A DNA stretch of 64,000 bases, taken from NCBI RefSeq assembly GCF_001654985.1, contig NZ_LXEU01000049.1, positions 62,001-126,000 of the forward strand, read 5' to 3'. This stretch comes from Kluyvera georgiana ATCC 51603 (GTDB lineage: Bacteria; Pseudomonadota; Gammaproteobacteria; Enterobacterales; Enterobacteriaceae). The notes under the pieces are model-generated. The model was not told the DNA's origin, made no database searches, and saw only the letters and a program-made list of their open reading frames with translations. Below are positions 45,428 to 55,064 of this stretch, in pieces. Every line of letters begins with the position of its first letter. Positions within the stretch are counted from its first letter, which is position 1. The position numbers were made by a program, and so were the translations under genes.

Positions 45428-46942
45428 ATGATGAAAAAAACGCGGGTTGCTGCAGGTGTCATTGTCGCTTTAGGGGTTATCTGGACAGCGGGCTCCTGGT
45501 ACACAGGTAAACAGCTTGAATCACGTATTGCCGAAATGGTTGCGCAGGCGAATGCCCAGCTGAAGCTAACCGCACCAGAAGCGGGCCTGGAGCTGAGCTA
45601 CCAGGATTACCAGCGCGGCGTCTTCAGCAGTCAGCTGAAAATGGTCGTCAAACCGCTGGCCGGTGCCGAAAACTCATGGCTGAAACCGGGCCAGAGTGTC
45701 TTGCTGGATGAAAACGTCAGCCACGGTCCCTTCCCGCTGGCTTCGCTGAAATCGTTCAATCTGGTGCCCGCCATGGCGTCAGTCAACACGGTGCTGGTCA
45801 ATAACGACGTCACCAAGCCGCTGTTTGATATTGCCAAAGGTCAGTCACCGTTTGATATCAACACCCGCATCAGCTACAACGGCGATACCTCATCGGCTAT
45901 TTCACTCAAACCGCTGGATTACGAAAAAGAAACCGACAAGGTGACCTTTAGCGGCGGTGAATTCACGCTTTCCGCCGACAACCAGGGCAGTCTGGTGTCG
46001 CTGACCGGCGGAGCCAAAAGCGGCCAGGTGAACGCGGTTAACGAATACGGTCAGAAAGTGCAGTTCACTTTCAACAATCTGGAAACCGACGGTTCCAGCA
46101 AACTGACCACCTTTGATGAACGCATCGGCGACCAGACGTTGAGCGTTGAGCGCCTGGCTATTGGTGTGGAAGGAAAAGATCTGGCCGAACTGAACGGCAT
46201 GCGCATCGCCGGCAAATCTGAGCTGACCGCCGATGGCAAAAAAATCAACAGCCAGCTGGACTACTCTCTCAACAGTCTGAAGCTACAAAATAAAGATTTC
46301 GGTAGCGGGCAATTGACGCTAAAAGTCGACGGTATCGACGGCGTCGCAATGCATCAGTTCAGCCAGCAGTACCAGGCGAAGACCCAGGCGCTGATGGCGC
46401 GACCGGATCTGGCGCAAAATCCTGAACTGTACCAGCAGCAAGCCGTGGACGCCCTGTTCAGCTCGCTGCCGATTTTGCTGAAAGGCGACCCTGTTGTGAC
46501 ACTGTCACCGCTTAGCTGGAAAAATGCCAAAGGCGAAAGTTCTCTGAACCTGTCACTGGCGCTGAAAGATCCTGCTCAGGCAACCGGTGAAGCACAGACG
46601 CTGGCACAGCAGGTCGATCGTGGCGTGAAATCGCTCGATGCCAAACTCAACATCCCGACCGGGATGGCCACTGAACTGATGACCCAGGTTGCACAGCTGG
46701 AAGGCTATCAGCAGGATGAAGCAGCGAAGCTTGCCAAACAGCAGGTTCAGGGGCTAGCGGCAATGGGCCAGATGTTCCGCCTGACCACCACGCAGGACGA
46801 TGCGATCACCAGCAGCCTGCAGTACGCCAATGGTCAGGTGACGCTGAACGGGCAGAAAATGCCGCTGGATGAGTTCGTCGGTATGTTCGGTATTCCGACG
46901 CTGGCCGATCCGGAAGAACCGGCCGCAGCACCCGCGCCGTAA
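45428..46942 (+). CDS. ydgA: YdgA family protein (DUF945)
   Basis: A 504-aa protein collinear with E. coli YdgA (502). The N-terminal helix (~5-24, VAAGVIVALGVIWTAGSWY) is an uncleaved signal anchor; the rest is predicted periplasmic beta-rich DUF945 (LTAPEAGLELSYQDYQRGVFSSQ, LTFNNLETDGSS-like text). A role in swarming was reported for relatives, but function is not settled. A second ATG three bases downstream could be the true start. Confidence 0.93.
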   Translation: MMKKTRVAAGVIVALGVIWTAGSWYTGKQLESRIAEMVAQANAQLKLTAPEAGLELSYQDYQRGVFSSQLKMVVKPLAGAENSWLKPGQSVLLDENVSHGPFPLASLKSFNLVPAMASVNTVLVNNDVTKPLFDIAKGQSPFDINTRISYNGDTSSAISLKPLDYEKETDKVTFSGGEFTLSADNQGSLVSLTGGAKSGQVNAVNEYGQKVQFTFNNLETDGSSKLTTFDERIGDQTLSVERLAIGVEGKDLAELNGMRIAGKSELTADGKKINSQLDYSLNSLKLQNKDFGSGQLTLKVDGIDGVAMHQFSQQYQAKTQALMARPDLAQNPELYQQQAVDALFSSLPILLKGDPVVTLSPLSWKNAKGESSLNLSLALKDPAQATGEAQTLAQQVDRGVKSLDAKLNIPTGMATELMTQVAQLEGYQQDEAAKLAKQQVQGLAAMGQMFRLTTTQDDAITSSLQYANGQVTLNGQKMPLDEFVGMFGIPTLADPEEPAAAPAP

Positions 46943-46964
46943 CCGACTTCGGCTACAGCAACGA

Positions 46965-46990
46965 AAGCCCCTCAACGAGGGGCTTTTTAT
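46965..46990. terminator. Bidirectional terminator between ydgA and malI
   Basis: AAGCCCCTC-AAC-GAGGGGCTT stem with TTTTTATTATTT on the plus strand. It sits at the end of both convergent genes. Confidence 0.88.
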
Positions 46991-47919
46991 TATTTCCGCG
47001 CCACCAGCCGCGGCGGCATAATCAGATTTCTCGCCGCCCCCTGACCGGTATCAATACGTTGTAAAATCCGTTCGGCCACGCTGTGGCCCATTTCCCGCGC
47101 AGGCGTCGTCACCCAGGTCAAGGGGACGTCATCCAGCGCCGTCTCCGGTACGTCGGCAAACGCCGCCAGCGCCACGCGCTGTTCAAAGTAGCTCTCAACG
47201 CTGTCTTCACCACTTTGTTTACCCGCGCGCATCAGACCGAACCAGGCGCCCATGGCAATCACGCTGTTGTAACACAGCACCGCTGAGATGGTCGGATTGT
47301 GCCGCAACAGCGCGGTAATGGCTTCCGCCGCCTGTTTCTGGCTGGACTCGCACTCAAGCACCCAATCGCTGTGAAACGGCAGACCGTACTTGATAAGCGT
47401 GGCGCAATAACCGCCCACCCGCTCTGCTCGCGTGAGTGATGAACTTTGCCCGCCGAGCCAGGCAATACGCTGATGGCCGCGACGAATCAGATGTTCGGTC
47501 ACCAGCTGCGCGGCCTGCATATTGTCCGGACGAATGATATCCACCTCATCGAGGTAGCTCGCACGCGAGGCAAACACCAGCGGCGTGGCGGTTTCTGCCG
47601 CTTTAGCCCGCAGCTCCGATGCCTGATCCACCGACCCCGCAATCACCACGCCATCAACGCCCTGCGAAACCAGGGCTTCAAAGCGTTGCAGCATCTGCTC
47701 CCCACGTTTGCCACCCTGGGTTAAAAAAACCATTTTGCCCTGTGATTCCAGCGCAGCCGTCATCCCCGCCGTCAGTTCGGCGTAAAAAGGTGATGACAGG
47801 TCGCCAACGATCAGACCAATCACCCCCGTCTGCCCACCGCGTAGCGAGACGGCCTGGCGGTTACGCACGAAACCCAGTTGATCGATGGCCTGATAAACCC
47901 GCTCGCCGGTTATCCCCAT
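46990..47919 (-). pseudogene. malI: malI lacking its DNA-binding domain (5' truncation)
   Basis: A 309-aa reading frame that aligns with E. coli MalI from about residue 37 on: TGERVYQAIDQLGFVRNRQ, then GVIGLIVGDLSSPFYAELTAG, FASRASYLDEVD, LGGQSSSLTRAERVGGYC. The whole helix-turn-helix (about 36 residues) is missing, and a stop codon (TAA) precedes ATG 47919 directly. A LacI-family protein without this domain cannot bind an operator. The 5' junction is with a pilin tail on the other strand. malX and malY, its usual targets in E. coli, are absent from the window. Confidence 0.85.
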
Positions 47920-48003
47920 TTATGGTCGAGTTACCGCCGACGCCCTTGCTCAGGCTCCGGCGGGTAACTATGCCATACCGTCACGCTGACCGTCGCTTAC
48001 TAA
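47918..48003 (+). pseudogene. C-terminal remnant of a spore-coat-U (SCPU) pilin
   Basis: Frame from 47918 reads IYGRVTADALAQAPAGNYA. After dropping one base position (after 47974) the next frame reads HTVTLTVAY then stop at 48001-48003. Together this is the C-terminal end of an SCPU pilin (compare VYGHVPAQ...AGVYTDTVVVTLTY in the tip gene at 51995), with a single G missing before the Asp codon. The rest of the pilin is gone at the junction with malI. Confidence 0.75.
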
Positions 48004-48029
48004 CCGTAACCTCACTAAGGGTGAAACCG

Positions 48030-48746
48030 ATGAAGCATTTACTGATTGCGGCGGCGATCGCGGCCTCCGGTACCCTGCTGGCCCTGCCTTCAGCGGCGGC
48101 TACGCTTCAGGTTTATCCGGTTAACATCGGCTTTTGCGCGGGTGAAACCGCGCAGGCCGTTTACGTGAAGAACACCGGCAGCGCGGCGATTGGCGCACAA
48201 ATTCGCGCCTATGCCTGGCATCAGCAAAATAACGAAGAAATGCTCCGCGAGACCGGGGATCTTGCGGTCAGCCCGCCGATGACCAATATCCCCGCGGGCC
48301 GCCAGCAGCTGATCCGGGTGATTGTTCCAGCGCCACTTACCGGCGGCGACGAACGCGCCTACCGGTTGGTAGTGGATGAACTCCCGGGCGCCAGTAATAT
48401 GGCGCCCAAAGATGGCGTGCGCTTTTTACTGCGCTACTCCATTCCGGTATTCGTTAATTGCAACGCACAACCGCCCAATCCGCAGGACCTCGTTTTTAGC
48501 CTCGACCGCTCGGCTCACCCGGTCATGCTTAGGGTACGTAATAACGGCGCGCAGCATATTAAGCTCGGCAATCTCACCCTGCTCTCCGGCGGCAAACGCC
48601 AGGTGATGAGCCAGGGGCTACTGGGGTACGTATTGCCCCACAGTGAAAAGGAATGGCCTTTACCTAATGGAATCAGCAGCGCGTCATCCTTGTCACTGAA
48701 TTTAAATGATAATGAGCAAAAACAGACCTTTAACCTTACACCTTAA
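48030..48746 (+). CDS. Archaic (sigma/Csu-type) fimbrial chaperone
   Basis: A 238-aa periplasmic chaperone. Signal peptide ~1-24 ends SAAA. Domain 1 reads TLQVYPVNIGFCAGETAQAVYVKNTG; the RYSIPVFV motif marks the G1 strand edge, and LVVDELPG is also typical. It is of the PapD-like fold, branch serving spore-coat-U pilins (CsuC type). AAGG lies 9 nt before ATG. It overlaps the usher gene by 41 bp. With no intact pilin gene upstream, its clients are missing in this locus. Confidence 0.88.
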   Translation: MKHLLIAAAIAASGTLLALPSAAATLQVYPVNIGFCAGETAQAVYVKNTGSAAIGAQIRAYAWHQQNNEEMLRETGDLAVSPPMTNIPAGRQQLIRVIVPAPLTGGDERAYRLVVDELPGASNMAPKDGVRFLLRYSIPVFVNCNAQPPNPQDLVFSLDRSAHPVMLRVRNNGAQHIKLGNLTLLSGGKRQVMSQGLLGYVLPHSEKEWPLPNGISSASSLSLNLNDNEQKQTFNLTP

Positions 48747-51054
48747 AACGCTGCCAATCTGGTTTCTGGTCTGTTTTCACGCGCATGCCGCGGCCGCTGA
48801 GACACTCTATCTGACCGCCGTCATTAACGGACAGCCGATTAAAGGCTTCGTGAAGGCCAAAAGTATTGATAATAAACTGTTTATTGCCGTCAGTGATGCC
48901 CGCAAACTGGACATCAAAACCGCCTCGCTGCCCCTGGAGAAAGGCTACGTCGATTTCAGCTCGCAGGACGGGCTGAACGTCACGTTCGATAACCTGAACC
49001 AAAGCATCAATATCGTCGCCAGCCAGGACTGGCTTGGCCGCGACAGTCTGCTGACCAACGACAACGGTTCACACCTGATTCATGCCGACCAGCTTTCTCC
49101 GCAGGTGCGCGGCCTGGCGCTGAACTATAACGTGTTCACCAGCCACGAAAACGGCGAACAGGATGCTTCGCTATCCAGCGAGTTTCGTACCTTTGGTCTT
49201 GGTCCGGGCTTTTTCTCTACGTCGATGAATACCCAGGATTCCACCGGGTCCAATAACGCGCAAAACGGCACCCGGCGACTGATGAGCAACTGGAATTATC
49301 AGAACGTGGATAAGCTGTTTTCCATGACGCTCGGCGATAGTTTTACTTCGACACAAAGCTGGACGCATAGCGTTCGCTTTGGCGGCGTGAGCCTGGCCCA
49401 TAACTATGCCACACAGCCTAATTTCAGCACCTCATCGCAGGATATTCTGACCGACAGCGTCACGCTGCCATCCACCGTCGATCTGTACGTGCGCGGCATA
49501 AAAACCTCCTCGCAAAAGGTCGACCCCGGCCAGTTCACCCTCAACACGGCGCCCATTTTTACCGGCAATGAGGGGGCCCAGGTGGTGATCACCGACATCA
49601 ATGGCCAGCAGCGGGTGGTTAACCTGGATCTGTATGGCGCCACGCAGCTGCTTTCGGCGGGACTGACGACCTGGGGGATTAGCGCAGGTTGGGTAAGAGA
49701 GGATTACACGGAACGCTCCTTTGGCTACGACAACCAGTTGGTTGGCGTTGGCGACTGGCGCTACGGCCTGAGTAACAAAACCACGCTGGAAGCCCATACC
49801 GAACAGAGTACAGCGCTGCACTATCAGGGGCTAGGCTGGGATTATCTGCTGTCGCCAGAGCTGGGCATCATTCACGCCAACGCGGCAAGCGGCCAGTATC
49901 GTCAGGATGGCGGTCACCAATGGGGCGCAGGCTGGCAGTGGAATAACCGTCGACTCAATCTCTCTTTTAACCATTCACAGGCGGACAGCGGCTTTCGCGA
50001 TATTTCATCTATTGCGGATAACCATCTTACCACCCGTGAAGATTCCGCATTCGCCAGCATCACCCTGGATGCTCCAGGAACCCTCGGCGTGAGCTGGGTG
50101 AGGCAAAATTACTGCGATTCATCCTCGCAGTATATCGGGCTGTCGTGGTCGAAAAGTCTGCCCCATCAGGTGAATCTCTCCTCGAGCATTACTGAAGATC
50201 TGGGCGACGAGCGCAATACCACGGTGTACCTGAATTTCAGCATGCCATTGAATAACCGCAAAGATTATCTGTCGTTGCAGAATAGTCACGATAAAGACGG
50301 TAACGCCGTGCAGGCCAGCCTGTCGCGCTCGCTGGATTCGAACAAACCAGGCTGGGGCTGGAACCTGTCGGCGCAGAATGGGAAGAGCAGCAATATGCAT
50401 GCCAGCCTGCAACGCCGTACCCGCTGGAGCGATATGGCTCTCGGGATGAATCGACAGACAAGCGATAACGCGCTGTACGGTTCGCTTTCCGGCGCGTTAG
50501 GCCTGTTCTCAGGTAACCTTTACGCCACGCGTATGCTGGGCAGCGCGTTTGCCATCGTCGACACGGCCAATGTGCCGAACGTGCCGGTGTATCTCGAGCA
50601 TCGACCGGTGGGCCATACGGATAAAAACGGCAGGTTGTTCCTCAATAACCTCAATCCTTATCAGGAAAATCGGATTGATATTGATGCGTTAGGTCTGGAA
50701 GAAGACTATCGCGCGCCTTACACCGAAGAGGTGGTGATCCCCCAAACCGGCCGCGGCGCGCTCGCCCGGTTCAGCATCTATAAAACCCGGGCAGTGCTGC
50801 TGACGGTGAAAATGGCCAACGGAAAAAGCGTGCCCTTTTCCGCCCAGGTTAACGTAGAAAATAAACGCGGTGAGGCGCCAGCACGGGGGACACAACAGAC
50901 CATTACCGGCTACGACGGCAAAATCTATCTTGAAGATCCCTCCGCGGGCGGCAGCCTCAAGGTGCGGTGGGGATCATCCTCCTGTCGCGTAACGCTGCCG
51001 CAAAAATTTACCTCAACTCGCTCACTGGAGACGCTCAACGCACGATGTCAATAA
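48706..51054 (+). CDS. Archaic (Csu-type) fimbrial outer-membrane usher
   Basis: A 782-aa usher. Signal peptide ends near HAAAAE. The N-terminal domain begins LYLTAVINGQPIKGFVKAK; the beta-barrel is Ser/Asn-rich (LSSEFRTFGLGPGFFSTSMN), the plug region contains VDLYVRGIKTSSQKVDPGQF, and the C-terminal domains hold the Cys pair C771/C781-type end (SSSCRVTL...LNARCQ). It matches the CsuD/SCPU branch rather than FimD. ATG 48706 or 48712 could be the start. It overlaps chaperone and tip genes. Confidence 0.9.
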   Translation: MIMSKNRPLTLHLKTLPIWFLVCFHAHAAAAETLYLTAVINGQPIKGFVKAKSIDNKLFIAVSDARKLDIKTASLPLEKGYVDFSSQDGLNVTFDNLNQSINIVASQDWLGRDSLLTNDNGSHLIHADQLSPQVRGLALNYNVFTSHENGEQDASLSSEFRTFGLGPGFFSTSMNTQDSTGSNNAQNGTRRLMSNWNYQNVDKLFSMTLGDSFTSTQSWTHSVRFGGVSLAHNYATQPNFSTSSQDILTDSVTLPSTVDLYVRGIKTSSQKVDPGQFTLNTAPIFTGNEGAQVVITDINGQQRVVNLDLYGATQLLSAGLTTWGISAGWVREDYTERSFGYDNQLVGVGDWRYGLSNKTTLEAHTEQSTALHYQGLGWDYLLSPELGIIHANAASGQYRQDGGHQWGAGWQWNNRRLNLSFNHSQADSGFRDISSIADNHLTTREDSAFASITLDAPGTLGVSWVRQNYCDSSSQYIGLSWSKSLPHQVNLSSSITEDLGDERNTTVYLNFSMPLNNRKDYLSLQNSHDKDGNAVQASLSRSLDSNKPGWGWNLSAQNGKSSNMHASLQRRTRWSDMALGMNRQTSDNALYGSLSGALGLFSGNLYATRMLGSAFAIVDTANVPNVPVYLEHRPVGHTDKNGRLFLNNLNPYQENRIDIDALGLEEDYRAPYTEEVVIPQTGRGALARFSIYKTRAVLLTVKMANGKSVPFSAQVNVENKRGEAPARGTQQTITGYDGKIYLEDPSAGGSLKVRWGSSSCRVTLPQKFTSTRSLETLNARCQ

Positions 51055-51995
51055 ATCGCCTTTTGGGGCTAGCGGCCCTGCTTTTCACGCTGATGTTCAC
51101 ACTGAGTCCGGACGCCCGCGCGGCAAACTGCTGGAACGGCAGCCCGGCAGGGTTAAGCTTTGGCACCGTCACGCCCGGTCAAAGTAGCGCTACCAGCACT
51201 AAACTCCCCTTTACCTGCAATAACTACGACAACCATAGCGAATTTGTCCGCGCCTGCCTGAAACTGATGGCCAACGACCCAATCCCGATGAGCCAGAATG
51301 AACCCTCAACCACGCCGCTCTATTTTTCGCTGTATTCGATTTACGATCTTCACCATCCGCTCAGCCAGAACGGGGATGTCTATGCGCAGATTGACCTTGA
51401 GCTGGCGGCCGGACAAGGCAACGTCGAGCACGACATCCCGTTGATTGGTAAAATAAATGCCGGGCAAAACAACGTCAGCGCGGGCGATTATTATGATTAC
51501 GCCACCAGCGTACAGATAAGCTACACGTCGGCCTCATCAATGCAGGCGCTGCCTTCATGCAGCGGGCTTTCCGGCACCTCCGTGACCGATCAAATCAGCG
51601 CCACCGCCACCGTCAAAAACGGCTGCGAGATAGTCAACGTCGATGATATGGCCTTCGGCAATAAAAGCCCGGTTCAGGGCAGCCAGCTTCAGGCGGACGC
51701 GACGGCCAGCATCGCTATCCAGTGCCCTACCGGCACCAGCTACGCGTTAAGCATCGGTGAGGGTTTACACCCGGACGGTAGCCAGCGCCAGCTCTGTCAT
51801 AACGGAGAATGCCTCCGCTACGATCTCTACCAGGACGCTGCCCATACCGCGCAATGGACACCAGGCAGCCCGCAAAAGCAGTACGCCAGCGGCGGGCAGC
51901 CGCAGCAGATGGTCGTCTATGGCCACGTACCGGCGCAGCAATGGCCGTCAGCGGGTGTTTATACCGACACGGTGGTGGTGACATTGACCTACTAA
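51045..51995 (+). CDS. Two-domain spore-coat-U tip adhesin (CsuE-like)
   Basis: A 316-aa protein with signal peptide ~1-24 (ending ARA). Two SCPU domains follow: ~26-185 (ANCWNGSPAGLSFGTVTPG) and ~190-316 (TVKNGCEIVNVDDMAFGN...YGHVPAQ...VYTDTVVVTLTY). Two-domain SCPU proteins act as tip adhesins in Csu pili. ATG 51045 overlaps the usher stop by 10 bp. It is last in the operon, as in csu clusters. Confidence 0.88.
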   Translation: MSINRLLGLAALLFTLMFTLSPDARAANCWNGSPAGLSFGTVTPGQSSATSTKLPFTCNNYDNHSEFVRACLKLMANDPIPMSQNEPSTTPLYFSLYSIYDLHHPLSQNGDVYAQIDLELAAGQGNVEHDIPLIGKINAGQNNVSAGDYYDYATSVQISYTSASSMQALPSCSGLSGTSVTDQISATATVKNGCEIVNVDDMAFGNKSPVQGSQLQADATASIAIQCPTGTSYALSIGEGLHPDGSQRQLCHNGECLRYDLYQDAAHTAQWTPGSPQKQYASGGQPQQMVVYGHVPAQQWPSAGVYTDTVVVTLTY

Positions 51996-52095
51996 ACGCG
52001 TGATATCGCGGCTGATGCACGGCGAAAAGTCTGCTTTCTCCTTACTGCTTTCCGCGTAATATGGAACCCGCACCTAATCGAGAAAACGCCGACCC

Positions 52096-52674
52096 ATGAA
52101 CTATTTGCCAACGCTGCACGCCCTACTTCTGAACGACGCGCTGAGGATGGAGGCGCTAATCGTCCTTCGTCATCTTCATCTCCCCGACGGCTGGATTGGC
52201 GCCGGTTTTGTGCGCGACGCCGTTTGGTCATATCGACATAAACACCCCCGGTCTCCTGTGCCTGCAGACGTGGATGTGGTCTGGTTTGATGATTCGCAAT
52301 GCTCTGAAGCGCAGGATCGCGAGCTTGAAGCAACCCTGAAGCGGCTTAGCCCCGTCTTTAACTGGTCGGTTAAAAACCAGGCACGAATGCACCGGCGCAA
52401 CGGTGACATTCCCTATCGCTCAACGGAGGATGCGCTACATTTCTGGCCTGAGACCGCAACGGCGGTAGCCGTAAGGCTCACGGATAACCATCGTCTGGAG
52501 ACGATAGCGCCCTATGGGCTTGAGGACCTGTTTGAGCTAAGGCTACGCCCAACGCCGCGCTTTGAGCATGAAAAACGCGCGATTTTCTGGCAGCGGGTTG
52601 CGGAGAAGCGGTGGCTGACAAGGTATCCTTTGTTACGGATTATTGAGGATCATCCTTGCCATCAAACAGAATGA
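52096..52674 (+). CDS. Nucleotidyltransferase-fold protein (DUF925)
   Basis: A 192-aa protein of the NTP_transf_6/DUF925 family. The core is GAGFVRDAVW (~35-44) followed by PADVDVVWFDD (~57-67), giving the paired Asp metal site, and TIAPYGLEDLFELRLRPTP near the C-terminus. Predicted to transfer nucleotides to an unknown acceptor. It stands alone between the fimbrial genes and the broken HNH gene; the promoter is probably in 51996-52095. Confidence 0.85.
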   Translation: MNYLPTLHALLLNDALRMEALIVLRHLHLPDGWIGAGFVRDAVWSYRHKHPRSPVPADVDVVWFDDSQCSEAQDRELEATLKRLSPVFNWSVKNQARMHRRNGDIPYRSTEDALHFWPETATAVAVRLTDNHRLETIAPYGLEDLFELRLRPTPRFEHEKRAIFWQRVAEKRWLTRYPLLRIIEDHPCHQTE

Positions 52675-52700
52675 AAACCGCAAAAAGCGGGTTTGCATAA

Positions 52701-53573
52701 TCATAATGACTCATCCCGACAGATAAACAGATTATCGCGATGCCAGGCGAGATAAGGAATGTTCTCGGCTTTGGGTTTGATGCCCATCGACTCATCGCAT
52801 CCTAATGCAATACGGGCCGTTTCCGGTAAGCGTGGCGAGATTAATATGCCGCCATCATCTTTAAATGAAATCAATCCCTTATCAAATAAGATGTCCAGGT
52901 TGGGGGTAAGAAGCAGGCCATTGTACATGTCCAACCGCTCATCATTAGAGGACACTGACCAGGGTTTAATATGAGAAGCACGCAATGCCGGGATAAAATC
53001 GCAGCATGATACGCTGCATCCTTACCATAAATTAATCAAACCCGCACGGAAATTCCCCTGACCGATTCTTGCCAGAACCACCTGTTCGCGCTGCGTCTCG
53101 GCGATATCCGCTGTGGTTTGAACGTCACGCATGGCCATATCTTCCAACAACGTTTTCAGGTCAACGAAGTCAGGCGACAACCAATATTTTCTCTCAACAC
53201 CAAACGTCCCCTTTTTCGAGGGCGCAATTCCATTTGCAACGCAAAACTCACGGTAATATTTGTCCAACAGCGCGTTGGGCGTTGGATTCTGCCCAAGAAT
53301 GGTGTTGATGGCCTTGTTGGTTACACGACCATCGCGCATCGCATTCTCTCTATGGCTAACAAGCGTACTGCCGACATAGCCAATAAAGCGTGACGGTGCA
53401 AAAGCTACGCCTTTTGCGGAGCGGTACAACATGAAACAGGTTCCGCGTTGAATCAGCAGCCGGTACTCTTCTAACACCGCACCGGTGGAGCCACGCCCCC
53501 GTTCAAGCTCGGCAATATTCAATTTAATCTGTTCAATACCGTGCACCAGCTGCATATTCTTCCGCTGCTCCAT
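52701..53573 (-). pseudogene. HNH endonuclease gene with one in-frame stop
   Basis: The frame from 53573 reads MEQRKNMQLVHGIEQIKL to FRAGLINLW, then TAA (53022-53024), then continues in the same frame with GCSVSCCDFIPALRASHIKPWS, NGLLLTPNLDILFDKGLISF and ends ICRDESL. RASHIKPW with the LTPNLD..FD block is the HNH core; the stop falls just before it, removing the catalytic part. No frameshift is needed. Restoring one codon gives about 290 residues. A sequencing error is possible. Confidence 0.8.
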
Positions 53574-53715
53574 TAATAAAATAAAAATCGTCCACCGATT
53601 AATATCGGCTAACTTACAGATATTCTTAAATTAAAATGGAAAAAAGAGCGTCGAATTATCGCGCTGTCGGCGTGTGGTTAAAGCTGTTGCTTTGGTGAAG
53701 CGCCGCCATAGCACG

Positions 53716-54486
53716 CTAAACGGCGTGTATTTGAATATCATATTCCCGGAAAGCGTCGGCATATTGTTTACTCACGCTCTCCTCAACCACCAGAATATCA
53801 ATCTGGTGGCTTTCAGCGACGATATAGCGCGCGACGGCAGGAATTTTGTTGGACGTTAAGCCGACAATAATCTCGCTGCACTGCTGAATAACCGCTTTTT
53901 TAAATTCACAATCCGCGTAGTCGAAGCCGGTCAGGCCCGACTCGGGGGCCATAGCACAGCCGCCGATAAAGCCCTGATCGAAAAGAATGCCCTTCAGCTG
54001 TGCCAGCGCCGGAGCGCCAACGCAGCCGCCGGAGGCGCGCTGCACGCCGCCGCCCAGCATAATCACTTCACACAGCGGCTTTTTAAGCAGCGCAGTGGCG
54101 ATTTCCGGCGAGTTGGTCACGACCGTCAGCTCGACGGTTGCCGGCAGCGCTTCGGCCATCGCCAGATTGGTTGTCCCGGAGTCAATAAATAGGCATCCGT
54201 TGGGCCTGACGAGTTGCGCACATTTCTGCGCGATTATGCTCTTTGTGTCCACCTTGGTTGTTTTCCGCTCAACGTAATTTCCCGCCTCAGGCAGCGTTGC
54301 CACGGCTCCGCCATAGACCTTTTTACAGATACCTTCCTTGCTAAGCCCATGTAAATCACGGCGAATGGTGTGTTCTGACACACCTAACTGCGCGGCAAGC
54401 TCCACGCAAACTACCCTGCCTTTCTCCGCCAGAATTTGGCGAATCAGTGCTTGCCGTTGATCGGGAAAAGCTGCATAATCGAGCAA
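53716..54486 (-). CDS. DeoR-family transcriptional regulator
   Basis: A 256-aa regulator. N-terminal HTH: ELAAQLGVSEHTIRRDLHGLSKEG (~25-48). The C-terminal sugar-phosphate-sensing domain has FIDSGTTNLAMAEAL (~95-109) and VIMLGGGVQRASGGCVG. A perfect AAAGGAG lies 5 nt before TTG 54486, favouring that start; ATG 54504 upstream lacks a ribosome site. It is divergent from the 54585 gene and the phosphoribosyltransferase gene, which it probably controls (inference). The effector is not known. Confidence 0.85.
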   Translation of the reverse strand: MLDYAAFPDQRQALIRQILAEKGRVVCVELAAQLGVSEHTIRRDLHGLSKEGICKKVYGGAVATLPEAGNYVERKTTKVDTKSIIAQKCAQLVRPNGCLFIDSGTTNLAMAEALPATVELTVVTNSPEIATALLKKPLCEVIMLGGGVQRASGGCVGAPALAQLKGILFDQGFIGGCAMAPESGLTGFDYADCEFKKAVIQQCSEIIVGLTSNKIPAVARYIVAESHQIDILVVEESVSKQYADAFREYDIQIHAV

Positions 54487-54584
54487 AATAACTCCTTTAT
54501 TCATTATAACGAGCAACAAGAAGCATGATCGTGCATTCCTGATGCTGCTGTCAATGTCCTGTCACTGGCGAAAAGGTTGTCACT

Positions 54585-55019
54585 ATGCAATCAACCCCGG
54601 ATATTAGTAACGATCGTTTATTACGAGGGCTACCGCAAAACCTCAGCCACGCGGTTAAGCATCTGGCACGTCAAACCCGAGCGTGGTTTAACAAACAGAA
54701 GATCGCCCAGGCTGAAGACCTGTTTATCCAGTATTACTACGAATCTCGCAAGGGTGAGCTGAAATCACTCTATGCCGCATTGTTAGCGCAGGCCGCCACT
54801 GAAAAGATTGCCATTCAGTCCATTGTTACTGAGTGTTTAACCACGGTCGTTGCCGCCGTGGTCTACATTCCCAAACGCGCCATTCGCCTGACGCTGGGCA
54901 TGTTGACCTACTGGCTAACGCAATACCACGGTGGGCAGCATCACGGCCTGCCGTCATCCCGTGATGCCAGAGATTTAATTGCCGGAATTATTCGCGGCGA
55001 AGTAATTAAGTTGGGTTAA
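54585..55019 (+). CDS. Unrecognised 144-aa protein
   Basis: The product is basic and mostly helical: HAVKHLARQTRAWFNKQK, then LFIQYYYESRKGELKSLYAAL, then a hydrophobic stretch LTTVVAAVVYIPKRAIRLTLGMLTYWL (~85-111) that might associate with membrane. No known motif is seen. AAAGG lies 9 nt before ATG. It is 45 bp upstream of the phosphoribosyltransferase gene in the same direction, divergent from the DeoR gene; a shared operon is likely. Confidence 0.7.
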   Translation: MQSTPDISNDRLLRGLPQNLSHAVKHLARQTRAWFNKQKIAQAEDLFIQYYYESRKGELKSLYAALLAQAATEKIAIQSIVTECLTTVVAAVVYIPKRAIRLTLGMLTYWLTQYHGGQHHGLPSSRDARDLIAGIIRGEVIKLG

Positions 55020-55064
55020 TTCAGCCCTGTTACCGTATTTCAACCAACTAAAATGGAAGCAACG

